From: Polytrichum commune
Lineage: Eukaryota; Streptophyta; Polytrichopsida; Polytrichales; Polytrichaceae
Assembly: GCA_950295325.1 (NCBI GenBank)
Contig: OX485809.1
Location: 38,285,081 to 38,349,080 of the forward strand
DNA length: 64,000 bases
Direction of reading: 5' to 3'
The position numbers and the translations under genes are program-made. Positions 48,379-59,070 of this stretch are shown here, piece by piece. Under the pieces are notes generated by a model. The model ran no database searches and was not told where the DNA came from. It was given only the letters and a program-made list of their open reading frames with translations. The stretch's first letter is position 1; each line of letters starts with the position of its first letter.

Positions 48379-49319
48379 CCGTAGGTTCATAGCTGGTTCG
48401 ACAGAAAATAACTCTAAAAATAGATGCCGAAAAATTTGGAATATTATTGGCATTTTTTGCAGAATATAAAATTAATTATTTTTCAAAATTGCCGAAAAGT
48501 AAGAAATTTTTACTTCTCACTAGAATTTTACTAACAGTGGAAGCATATGTGAATTTTGAAAGAGAGAAGGTGCTCCTTTTGTAATCAAGCTCACTTACAT
48601 TAGTCCACAAAGAATATGGGTTAAGAAGTAGCAAGACTCTAGGTGAGGCTTTTCAAATGTGTTGTACACAAATTTTTGGAGTCCAATTGAGCATAGAAGA
48701 TGAAGTTTTATAGAATTTTGTCCAACTAACAAAAGTTGAGAAATCAATCCTTCTTCTACCTCCAACAAGTTTTGTGTCAAAATAAGTCTTTATGCAAAAG
48801 ATATGGACAAAACATTGCGGCCTTGTAAAGATCAAAAAATTAAAATGCGTTCATAACAGTTTTTCAGAGCTCATTTGTGCATAGAAGATCAACTTTTTTG
48901 GAATTTTGTTGGTCTAAGAAAAGTTTACAAATCAAGTAATCTTTCACCTCCAACAAATTTTATGTCATTTGAAGACTCTATGCAAAAGTTATGCGTGTTA
49001 TAAAAATGAAGTCTAACTCGGTGCTTCACCTCAAAGTTTACATATCCCATATGCATTGTTGAACAAAACTCCACTCTACTTGCATAAAGCACAGAGCATT
49101 CTCAACTCTCCACTCACATCTTACTTGTCATTCAATGCAAGAGAGATGTACAAGATATAAGCTTAAATAGAACATTAAAAATGAATTTAAGCCGAATTTT
49201 AAAAAATTAAAAGAGAAATTGCCGAAAATGTGAATATACTATTTTTAGGTGCCGAACCTACTTTTTGACTTTAATTAATTATTCGGCTAACATGTGTCGA
49301 ACCAGCTATGAACCTACGG
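48379..49319. mobile_element. Inverted-repeat element P, copy 2 (941 bp)
   Basis: The two ends are perfect inverses for about 25 bp, beginning CCGTAGGTTCATAGCTGGTT, and both are flanked by TA (48377-48378 and 49320-49321). TGCCGAAAA-like motifs recur near both ends (48424, 48491, about 49190-49255). The interior is AT-rich with no transposase frame. Confidence 0.7.
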
Positions 49320-49532
49320 TAGGGCCCGAACTCAAAGAGCAAGACATCCAACTTCAATGGAGCATACCAGGTACCACATATGGGCCAAAGAACTATTTTA
49401 GCCTTTGTTGGTTTCACAAGGCTTGGTTGAGAATTCCGGGTCCAATTCAGCTGCCCAAAATGACTGAATTAATTAAAATGAAGTCAAATTCAAAGTTTGA
49501 GAAGTCAAAACGTTTACGAAACTAAAACTACA

Positions 49533-49778
49533 TCAAGATGGTGTCAAAAAGGCTAATTTTCTATAGTAACCGAGTGCAGCAGCCTCCATAAGATTAAGGC
49601 TAATATTTTGAATTGATGGTTTGTCCAATTGAAAGAAAGATGAGAGATAACCTAGGACTACATTATGAAATAGGGCCTCTCTTGTGGAGTTGTAGAGGGG
49701 ACACTCCAACACAATGTGTGCCTCATCTTCAACTACATTGTAAGAGAAAAAGTGACATATTTTCTGATCTCTAGGCAT
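49533..49778 (-). pseudogene. LINE-type C-terminal zinc-knuckle tail, copy 3
   Basis: An 81-codon minus frame. KICHFFSYNVVEDEAHIVLE is followed by CPLYN, giving C8, H21 and C26 in the C-x2-C-x9-H-x4-C layout of the CCHC motif at the end of many LINE ORF2 proteins. The second cysteine is replaced by F11. The rest (LFHNVVLGYLSSFFQL and AALGYYRKLAFL) is shared with the copies at 34.2 and 42.9 kb. The reverse transcriptase part is missing. The start is arbitrary; this is a fragment. Confidence 0.6.
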
Positions 49779-50259
49779 TGGGATAGTCGACCACCGGCCA
49801 AGTTCAACGATGAGTCAAAGGTCTAAGCAATAGGGCCATGTACTCCCATGTACTACCTTGGATGATTGCGATTCTGCCTAATTTTAGATGGATGGGGCCT
49901 CACATGTGTCTTCATATTAGATAAACATGTGGGGGCCTAGCTCATGTGCTGGCTAGGGTTCATGCCACTGGTGTTAGTGGGCCCAAAATAAATTTGAAGA
50001 AGGAAAGAATTGTCATAGGTGATGCACCTTGTTTTCCAAGCATCGGTCCGTCCTAAAAATACGAGTATCCTACCACATTGCCCCCGTTCCTTGAATGCCC
50101 GATGAAGCCGTAGGGATCCCAATGTTCAAGGAACTATGTCAATGCTATGACATGAGAGGGACAAGAATTCTACTGTGCCAAATTTCACCCAGGCCCACTT
50201 ACACCAGTGACATGAACGTTGACCGGCGTATAGTGTGGCCGGGCCTTGATAGAGCAAGG

Positions 50260-50695
50260 CATCCAAGTTAATGGTGAGGCCACACTCGTTTGAAAATGTT
50301 GGTCCCAAAATAGAGATTGGTGGGCCATGGCAAAATAGGTTTGGCCTTGACATGTGCTTGACCTTGAGGGGCATAAACTCCGATTGGAACTGAAAAATTT
50401 CAGCCTTACCAAACCGCCGCCTTGGATCATAGTTGAAAACATGTGTTTCATACCTAATAAAAGAGGGGCCGACCTTGAAATGAAGCTCCTGAAAGTTAAG
50501 CACATGCCAAGACCAAAGTGGCTTTTTACCTTGGCCCACCCATCTCCATTCCGGAACCGGCATTTTTGAACGTGTGTGGCCTCCACATAAGAGTTGGGCG
50601 AACCAACCCATACACTCGTTCCTTGTTTGGATGCCTAAACCCTTGCTTCCAAGGAACCAATGTACCGGTTGGTTCGCCCCAACCCTCCACATAAG
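50260..50695. repeat. Repeat family B, copy 1
   Basis: Aligns in direct orientation with 51935-52365: 'ggccttgacatgtgc', 'aactccgattggaac', 'acccatctccatt' and 'cctccacata' occur in order in both. Divergence is high, and copy 2 has about 60 extra bases after 'ccctctttcatcatc'. Confidence 0.7.
50592..50684. mobile_element. 93-bp foldback MITE, Mutator-like (copy 2)
   Basis: Same length as copy 1 at 18308-18400 and about 85% alike. Ends AGTTGGGCGAACCAACCC and inverse of GGTTGGGGCGAACCAACC. It is flanked by a perfect 11-bp duplication CTCCACATAAG (50581-50591 and 50685-50695). Repeat B copy 2 has the equivalent site unoccupied ('cctccacatgagtc' near 52350). Confidence 0.9.
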
Positions 50696-50699
50696 CAAG

Positions 50700-51934
50700 C
50701 AACTTACTTAGGGCCAAAATGTCCATGGAGCGCACCACACGCCAAGTATATATAGCTTAGCTTACATGGACTTCCATAAGGCGACGTAAGTAAGTGATTT
50801 CTTTCCTTCTTTCTTCCTTTCAGCTGTGGCAAAAGACTATAAGTAAGTAAGTTCTTTCTTTCTTTCTTTCTTGCTTTCAGCTGTGGCTGGTTGCGCGAGC
50901 GAGGGAGGACCCCACAGCATTGAAGGCGCTGGTGGACCGGCCACCCACAACATGTGCGGCCGTCACCACTCCCGAGACCCATCCCCTGCCGGCCAGCCGT
51001 AAGTTAAGTAACCTCAAGCCCCCTCCCCCCTCCCCCCCCCCCCTCCTCCCTCTTTTGGTGTTTTTGAGGACGACACTGCTGCCTCTGCACTTTGTCGGGC
51101 ATGCTTGGTGTTTCTTTTATGAGGTCGGTAGTAGGCTCCTACACGCAAATACGCTTTTAAAGCAGCAGCTAGTACTACTCCTCTCCGGCCCTCCTCATGT
51201 CCATCCGTGTGCAGGTAGGTAAGTTAACTCCAGTGTTGTCCGATCCATACATCCCATTCCCTTTGAATGTTAAGTTTCCTCCCATCTCCTCACATGCTGT
51301 TGATGCGATGCGAAGCGAAGCAACCCACTCATAAGCCGCCACATGAGAGGAAATTGTCATTCACCCGTTTGCCAGGCAACCAAAACTCCCATCACGCTGC
51401 AGTCACGCATCTTCCAGCCCATTTTGTTTTCCCTGTTTTTGTTTTTGTTTTTTTTTGGTTTTGTTTTGGGGGTACGACTGAAAGGCTTCTGGAATCGGCT
51501 TCCGAACGGCGGTTGTAAAGCCACCACGTGTTGCGTGTTTCTCGCAGTCAGTTAACTTTGCAAAGATCTGCAAGTTACAAGTGGTAATTCTCAGCGGCCA
51601 CTGTTTGTGCGGCGGATCAGTTCCCTACCTTTTCTTCTACAAAGTCTTCACGAGGGTACGTTGCACGTACGTGAGGAAAAAATGTTGGGTTCAGGGTTCT
51701 TATTATGGCGGGCTTTTAAACGCCATTGACGTAGCCGAGAGGTACATGACAAAGCACGTGACCAAATCTCTGTGACATGGTAGTATATCAGACAGATAGA
51801 CAGACAGACAGACAGATGGGAATCGGGTGGGGAATATGTATTAATACTATTCCAGCCAGCAGGTGGCAAAATTGAGACGTGTGCAATGTGAAGGTACTGA
51901 TCCAATTTGCAGCAAATTTTTAGGAGGATCGACG
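50700..51934. other. GC-richer block, no gene assigned
   Basis: Holds a (TTTC)n run (about 50850-50876), a C/T tract (51020-51052) and a (GACA)n run (51790-51816). Overlapping short frames on both strands carry no motif I know. A promoter-like or gene-proximal nature is possible but unproven. Confidence 0.3.
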
Positions 51935-52365
51935 ACTTCCACAGCGCACGCGATGAAGGGGAGGCCACGTACACACGGCATCTGAAAACGCTGGGTTCGA
52001 AACAAAGTTTGGTGGGTCAAGGTGTAAAAGAAAATTCTGGCCTTGACATGTGCCCGACCTCGAGGAGCTTGGTCCCTCTTTCATCATCTGCATTTTTTTG
52101 ATTTTGTGTTTTTTCTTATTTTCTCGGGTGGGGTTAAATCCGATTGTTTTCAACTCCGATTGGAACAGAGGTTTTTGAGACTTGCAGAACTGGAATCTTG
52201 GATTGGAGTTGATGAAAACGGATGTTTAACACCCGATGATAAGAGGGATGGACCTTGAAACCAAGGTGAGGCAGTGTCACGCCGAAATACTTTTTCCCTG
52301 GGCTTACCGATCTCCATTTCGAAACCGGTGGTTTCAGACGTGTGTTGCCTCCACATGAGTCAACA
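51935..52365. repeat. Repeat family B, copy 2
   Basis: Direct repeat of 50260-50695, about 1.7 kb downstream. A plus frame inside (51907-52101, starting MQQIFRRIDDFHSARDEG) and a following acceptor-like 'gtttttttag' at about 52731 could be read as exon pieces, but the homology to B1 suggests repeat sequence. Confidence 0.6.
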
Positions 52366-53853
52366 TACATATGAGAAACTCATGGGAAATGGCTGCCAAC
52401 TGCATACAAGAAAGCTGTCGCGAAAACAATAATTAAATGTACTTGGAAGTGCTTGAATTGCCAAGGAACCATTAAAGTGTGTTTCCCTCTTGGTCAATAT
52501 TAAGCCATGGTACTAAATGGTTGCAGCCAAGGCCAATCCATGATTTATCCACTCGTAATCACTTCCTGGACAAGGGTGAGATGAACGGCTACGTAGTTGA
52601 GTTTGCAGTAGTTTGTGTGTGGTCTCGTCAAGCATTTCTCGTCTGCATTGGTTGGGAGATTGTGAGAATGCAATCCAATGAAATTATGCTTGATTTTTTA
52701 ACTTTTAATTTTTTGTTTTTTGTTTTTTTAGGTCGCAGAAGAGAGACATTCTCACTTGTAATCCAGGTTGTCTGTGTGCTTGTCTGTGGCTTTGTAAAGT
52801 CAGTTGATCTGGCACTTCTATGGAGGGGAGGTAAATGAAGTCCTAGTTTTGGTGATGTTTGATGATCTGGTGAAACTTTGGATGTAATATGAAAACTTAT
52901 TGTTCTCACCATTAAGGAAATGCATCTGACGTTATGAAAGGAGGGATAAGTTATACATTCACCCGACATTCTTTGATCTTATCCAAAAGCTCCGCCAAAT
53001 TGATAATATTCTTGGGTCTGTCAGGAGCTTCGTGTTCTTCAATGTGTAAGATCTACTTATAGTCTCTAGTCTGAAATGCATTGAGAGAGTTCTGCTGGGA
53101 AGGAGAAGTAGATTTATTGTAGTCCCAAACTAAAACAGTACTAAGGTAACCTTAAAAGGCTGTTTCTTGGTTTATTTTCTTGATTGGACACCTATAAAAG
53201 GATCAAAGAATAAACACCATAAAGACACATGTCTAAAAGAGATTGGACTACATCTTCAAATTTTATTGACTACTCTGACACTCAATAGTGCACACAAATG
53301 GGAGGACCCATGCAATAAATTAGTTAAGGAATCAACAAACTTCTGATAACCATAACAGAATAAAGGGAGGTCCAGATTTCAATATGTTCTTTTGTTGATG
53401 TTTTATCATAGATTTGCTAATGGAACACAAATCTGAAGACTTAAATGTAATTAGTATAATATCTGGGGGACAAGAATTGAATAACACCCGTATGCCTCAC
53501 TGAAGGATTCAACATACAGTACCAGTATCACAATTTTTGAGCAAATTGTTTAGTGCATCTCACTTCAATATTACATGGCTGTTTTTGGTGAATAGGAGGA
53601 ATTAATTACGGTCAAAATCTGTTCAGGAAACACATGTTTTCAGCAATCTTAGGTATTTGTAATGGTCAGGAAACTAGGCATTTAGTAGCAGGAAGCAACT
53701 GGATAAATTAATTATGGGTATGGTAACTTCTCGTCTCAAATTTGCGTATGGTACATAATAGGATCCGCAACGGACATATTGGGGATGAAGGGGTGGCTAG
53801 AACTACACCACTAGCGTGATAGTGCTCGATTGAGTATTTTGAGACTATGAAAT
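52366..53853. other. Downstream flank of the gene; family A copy 5
   Basis: A family A copy (plus orientation) is at 53160-53490. On the minus strand 52951-53052 is an acceptor-preceded 33-codon frame (ILHIEEHEAPDRPK, later NLAELLDKIKECRV, then a stop) that could serve as an alternative last exon of the gene, but the link is only inferred. Confidence 0.35.
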
Positions 53854-56800
53854 TTATTCGGTGAGAACAGATGACAAAGATGGGGTGGAGCTGGAATATT
53901 TTGGATTGTTGAGTAGCTCCTGAGGGTCATCCTGCGAGTTAAATGACAACAGATAATCATCTCATCAACTAATTCATGAAAGTATTAAAGGAAATCTATA
54001 GTATTCTATCTAGAAAATCATTTGTTCCACCTTGGATTCTTCTTGATGAGGTCTCTGTATTGGTTTTTTGCACTGTGCATCTGTTGAAGAAAAAGGCATA
54101 GTATAGTTTTTTTCGTTCACTTTATCCTCGGATTCGCTTAGTATGGAATCCCAACCATCATTACATTGTATCCAAAGCTGCATACCTCAGGAGATTACTC
54201 CTGACATCAGTGAAATGCAAAAATGTAAGCAACGCCTAAGAGTTTGATTTACCAGCTCAGCTAATTTGATTGCAGTTTGCTCAAGCTGCTCTCTTAATGT
54301 GCTCCTCATTTCCTCAAATTCCTGCAAAATAAAAGATGAAGAGTACGGAATTTTTAAACACCCCTTCATATGATCAAACTGAGGTCTTATTTTATTCTAG
54401 AATCACCATAAATGCTACCTTTTTCCTGCACAGACAGGATACCTCATTTTAAGATACAAGAGTTTCTGAATGGTGCTGGAATGGAGACATTCATGATGAA
54501 ACATCAAATCCATGGGAATGTTTTTGGACGACACTTACATTTTTCAATTGCTCAACCTCCGAGTTTAGCGAATTCCTGATGTCTCCAATCTCCTGCATCA
54601 CGCAACTAACATTTCGAATCAATGAGTTGAATTTTTCTTCTGCAGACAGCTTGAAGAGAATGTTCAGTTCCAGCAGACTAAAAAATAATGTGCTTCTTGG
54701 TTGTAGGGCTAAAAGGAATGTTTGAGATTTTCTTCTTAAAACATTGCATGGCTTATAAAGGATACTAAGGACAGTCGAACTTATCTTCCCATTCAATCTA
54801 TGGTGTTTGACCAAATGATCGCAACAAGGACTCTGTTGTTATTTTTGAAATTAAAAAATTTCTGGTCTTTTGGGTACTTTCTGCAAACAAATATTGGCCA
54901 GTTGGAAGCTGGACTTGTGACCACCACATATCTACCTCCTGATTAAACCCACCATGTCTACCATTTGATAGCCGAAAAAGCTGCGATCTACCAACCTCCC
55001 GATAAGATTTGACTTGTGTATCAAGCTTTCCTCGCCATGCCTGAAGGTCCTGCCCACCACGGAAGATTGTTTTACAAGACAAAAGAATTTGAGCGTCTGA
55101 ATTGGAAAAGAACCTAATTATATGTGAAAATCCCATAATTTGTCACCAACATTCCCGATTGAAAACTGACACTGATTCAGGTGGTCTCTTGCAAGGCAAG
55201 GCCTCTTGCATCGTTCTTTCTTATTAATACCATTCAGGTATTCATAATGACGATTTCACGCTTTTTGGATACCAGTAGGATATGTGCATTTGACAGGAAT
55301 TTTGTTTCGATACATTCAGGTCTGTATATCATGCAAGAACACTCATACCTAGGTGAAATAGTTCTGGTGTCAATATGGTTTAGAATGGTGTCATTGGTCC
55401 AAATAATAACTCGGGTATAAAAGATTCTCTCACCTTGACATACCCACCAGATATGAAAATTAGATTTACAATTGTGACACCCCATGGATAGGTTCTTTGA
55501 TTCTGTTATTAACTTTGATTATTGATACCATGCCTTCACCTATATTATAGCAAACTAACATTGGTGCATACCATCTTCAAGTTCTGGACATGATTTAAAA
55601 GCTCCACCCTTGACTGGTCCATATTTTGCAACACCGTTTCCTGCATCAAGCAAAAGATATCCGCATTTAGTTGAGTGATGATTACTACACTGATTATCCC
55701 AATTAGTGTGTGATTCTATTTGTAGTTATGCAATGCCATAAGTAATAGTCAATGAGAATGTAATATTTTACCAAGCAAAGTCATCTATGTTCCATAATGT
55801 CTGAACAACCTATTGAACTTTCGTGATTAAAAATTGAACTCCTGAGTTAAATGTTTATTGCACTGCGAATAACTCCAAATAGGAACATGCACTAATTGGG
55901 AGAATCAGTGTACTATGTATCGATATACAGTCCAACATCATGGGAGAATTAATGCAACAAGAAGAATGCTATAATGCTTCGATGGAGTAGTTATAGGTAG
56001 TCCTCGCAAATCCCATCAAAACATGCTAATATCATTGCCCTGTTTTTAATCTTGGGAATACTGAAGATAAAATTAAGTGAATTGTATGTATAACTTGCAA
56101 ATGTCATTTTAGTTCAATTAGCTATTCCACAACAGATCTTACCACAGGTGAGACTGCGCCTGCACTTGCGTGGCCATGTTTATCCTTCAAAATTGAAGAG
56201 AAGGCGTCTTGTTAGGATTCATAATGTAATCTGATATAATATCAAAACATGTGCCTGTTGGAAGAATTGAGCTAGGGGATGTTTTTGAGAACTTTGTGAG
56301 TGGGTTCTGCTGATAGTATTTGTTCGGGTGATGTGAAGAAGGTGGTTTCATTGAAGTATTAAAACTCCAGTCTCCATTTCCAAGATGTCCTACGTTTTCT
56401 TCAAATGTTCGAAGAGGGTCAGGATTTTGAGGATTATTTCCATCAAAACCAGTACTCATTCTCCCCTACCTATTGTGAAATTTTTTCACGAGGAATCTCA
56501 GATCACACTAAAGTTTTCCTTAAAATCTCTCAAAAAACTCATGTTTTGGAAGGGAATCCTTTCCCACTTTTCCACATTTTGTGACGTTTGAGGAGTGTGT
56601 TCAAGTGGTGTTGGAACCCCCGATTCTGGTGAAATGAAGGGAGGATGTTTGACACTGGCCAACAGATGGCTACGTCAAAATGAACTCCTTGCCAAGCTTT
56701 CGAGAGCAGCGTTTTAGGTGCCTCCAGATATTGCTCGCTCACTTTGCCATAATTTCAGACTCTTTGGCATGAACTTGAATTTGGTGAAAATCATGATGAA

Positions 56801-56870
56801 ATTTGAAGCTCACCTGGTTGACAGACATGATTGAGGACAAAGGGGAGGAGGATGGAGTGGCTTCGGCCAT
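53854..56870 (-). CDS. Seven-exon gene for a ~140-residue coiled-coil protein
   Basis: Exons on the minus strand (coding parts): 56870-56814, 56184-56143, 55640-55572, 55049-54996, 54592-54539, 54321-54253, 53931-53854. All six introns start GT, end AG and fall between codons. Coding lengths are 57, 42, 69, 54, 54, 69 and 78 nt. The protein starts MAEATPSSSPLSSIMSVNQ (Ser-rich, disordered), then a short Gly/Ala linker (residues 20-33). A long coiled coil at about 34-115 includes DLQAWRGKLDTQVKSYRE and EIGDIRNSLNSEVEQLKN, and the tail is DDPQELLNNPKYSSSTPS and beyond. There is no signal peptide or membrane segment. The coiled-coil core resembles a small conserved plant family I remember but cannot name, so the function is unknown. 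The first exon may begin at 56883 (acceptor before the ATG), implying a 5' UTR intron. The last exon is the least certain: 54010-54177 and 52951-53052 are alternatives. Confidence 0.75.
54010..54177 (-). other. Alternative last exon candidate of the coiled-coil gene
   Basis: Preceded by 'tatgcag', phase 0, 55 codons starting LWIQCNDGWDSILSESEDKV, then TAG. It would replace the 25-residue tail chosen above. A 55-codon opening can arise by chance, and the acceptor lacks a strong pyrimidine tract. Confidence 0.2.
55688..55910. mobile_element. TA-flanked MITE, family L copy 2, intronic (223 bp)
   Basis: Ends CACTGATTATCCCAATTAGT and inverse of CACTGATTCTCCCAATTAGT, flanked by TA (55686-55687 and 55911-55912). 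It lies in intron 2 of the coiled-coil gene and starts 48 bases from exon 3, at the acceptor side of that intron. Confidence 0.9.
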
Positions 56871-56883
56871 TAATTGTGATGAT

Positions 56884-58083
56884 CTGCAAAGCAAAAAATT
56901 TGTGCTGCTTCAGTTGGAGACCCACTGGAACTTCTTAATTTCTTCAATCTAACTTAACCCTCGCCACAGAATGTTGTATCTCATAATTTGATGATTGAAA
57001 CCTATGTCAACAATTCAGGGTGAGGGGATCAATCCCTGTTGAGAGGATTGAAATGCGCAAGCAGAAAAAAAAATAATGTATCTTCTCTTCAACATGTAAT
57101 TGTCCTGCCTGAAGAATGAGAGATTTTTGGATGTCAACCTTAACGTGACCTTTCTCCCCTGATTACCTACCATTTGCAAATCGGTGAGCCACAACTAAGA
57201 TTTCACATTAAATGCGACTTTAAATCATTTTATTTAGGCAGGTTATGACCTCCTGGAGCACCACAATGCTCTAGAAATGATCATGTCGTGACAAACCATG
57301 ACAACGTTGCATTCGGTTGGGATTTCAATGGTTTGCAAGAATTTATGAAATCATGTCAGTGCGACCCTTGCAATCATTTTTGTTTAGCTGCAAGTAATTT
57401 GACATATCGAGAATAATCTGATGTAGCAGAAGAAAGCTCACACTCCCACTGTCAAAGAAAGAGCCATAAATTTATCTGAGCACACAATTTTTTTCGTGTG
57501 GCTTTGAAAGATTACATACATGAAAGTGATTAAGAAATTCAGTTGGGAGTTGTGGATGCTGCATAAACTTGCGTGACCTTCGTGGTGGTAATACAAAAGG
57601 GACCCTTAAGAAATCAACTCAGGGGAGGTTGTTGGGGTTCAATTAGGCGCAATAAATTAGGGTTGCTCCCACCACCTCTTCTTCCACAAGACTTGCATGA
57701 AGCATGAAAAATGGACTTCATTGGAAGTTGATTATGGGCACTAGCATAACATTATTCAACTGAGTTTGTATGTTGATGGGGTTGGGAATGAGCAAGATTC
57801 TATTCATAATGATACTATGTTTATTTCCACAACAAAGCATTGCATTGGAAGATTTAGGCCAAAAAACTCGGGTGAAATTGTGTCTTGATATGATTAAAGT
57901 GAAACGGGTTGATAAAAATTGAATAATGTTATGAGCTTTGTAACATGTCTTGCCTAAAGATTCACCTGCCACACAAGGTTGTTGGGGAGTTGAGTCAATG
58001 AAAGAGTGACACTTGTCAAGTTCAAACATTTCAGAGTTTAGAGTGGGACTTCTAAGTGCCTGGATGTAATTCACTACATGATT
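56884..58083. other. Upstream flank of the coiled-coil gene
   Basis: The promoter and any 5' UTR exon should lie here. I see no convincing TATA or first-exon donor. A 118-codon minus frame at 57718-58074 shows no motif and is probably chance. Confidence 0.35.
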
Positions 58084-58680
58084 CCCTAATGGGCTTAGAA
58101 ATCATGGCACCCATGTTAGGGCACCCGATAGAGAAATACCACATCCCCTTTAGGTTTGTGCTTGATTCATCCCAACTTCATCTCACTAAACTAATTTGGG
58201 AATCCCATTATTACTTCTAGGGTCAAATTATTATCCTAAATAAGAAATTATGAGTTTAGAGTTTGAAGCTCATTGTGACACTTATAAGTGTTTGGATTTG
58301 GGTCACTAGATAATGCCCTAATGGGCTTAGAATTCATGGCACCCATGTTAGGGCACCCGATAGAGAAATACCACATCCCCTTTAGGTTTGTGCTTGATTC
58401 ATCCCAACTTCATCTCACTAAACTAATTTGGGAATCCCATTATTACTTCTAGGGTCAAATTATTATCCTAAATAAGAAATTATGAGTTTAGAGTTTGAAG
58501 CTCATTGTGACACTTATAAGTGTTTGGATTTGGGTCACTAGATAATGCCCTAATGGGCTTAGAATTCATGGCACCCATGTTAGGGCACCCTGTGAAAAGC
58601 ACGTCCCCTTTAGGTTTGTGGTTCATTCATCCCAACTTAAACTCACGGGATTGATTTCAAATTTGCTACTGCTACTTCCA
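58084..58680. repeat. 232-bp tandem duplication plus diverged partial units
   Basis: Unit 1 is 58084-58315 and unit 2 is 58316-58547. They differ by one 2-base change ('gaaatcat' versus 'gaattcat') as far as I can read. A third, diverged unit starts at 58548 and fades by about 58680. The 40 bases before unit 1 resemble the end of a unit, so an older array probably preceded the recent duplication. Non-coding; related to wording at 6040-6110 and 32890-32945. Confidence 0.9.
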
Positions 58681-58699
58681 AGGTCATAATTTTTTTTAA

Positions 58700-58722
58700 T
58701 TATATATATATATATATATATA
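58700..58722. repeat. (TA)n microsatellite
   Basis: About 11 TA units. Confidence 0.9.
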
Positions 58723-58991
58723 AAATCTACGAATTCTAAGAAGTTCTCAAAGTTTTCACCTTCAACTAACATGGATGCCACGACTCCTAGGCCCACCGAA
58801 CTTAATGCTTGTTGTATACCACACCCCATGATGTACGCCCATATTAGTGTAGTTATGCAAATGGTCACACTCTAATCATGTGATGAATGAACGGTGTGAA
58901 AGCATGAACCTTAAATTGGAAGCTTGACTTAAAGGGAACACGAGTGCTGCTTGGGTTTTTGATGGTCGATGTTATTTGTACTTGTTAGGGA

Positions 58992-59070
58992 GTTGCTACA
59001 CCCATAACCCAATTAGTGCATGTTACTCTGCGGAGTTATGTAGTGCGATAACATTTTATTGGGGAGTTCA
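58992..59070. mobile_element. Family L MITE, left fragment
   Basis: Carries 'aacccaattagtgcatgttac' in part, then 'gcggagttatg', as in the L copy at 45928-46891. No right end found. Confidence 0.5.

Larger units (their letters stand above)
50126..50698 (-). other. 190-codon open frame over repeat B and a MITE
   Basis: This is the longest open frame in the window. It crosses the 93-bp MITE (residues about 5-36) and repeat B1, so no intact ancestral gene can have had this sequence. Its residues (for example PEWRWVGQGKKPLWSWHVLN) have no motif I know. A parallel stretch occurs in repeat B2 (SKWRSVSPGKKYFGV). I treat it as repeat sequence that happens to be open. Confidence 0.3.

Noticed and set aside
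50126..50698. A 190-codon frame as a gene
   Set aside because: It runs through a MITE insertion and a dispersed repeat, has no motif, and both sources of sequence are mobile or repetitive.
51907..52101. A plus-strand exon starting MQQIFRRIDDFHSARDEG
   Set aside because: Most of it lies in repeat B2, which aligns with B1 where the frame is not kept. No partner exon was convincing.
56187..56459. A 90-codon minus frame (MSTGFDGNNPQNPDPLRTFE) as an exon
   Set aside because: It ends with a stop directly at the acceptor of exon 2 and cannot be joined to the coiled-coil frame. It lies wholly in intron 2.
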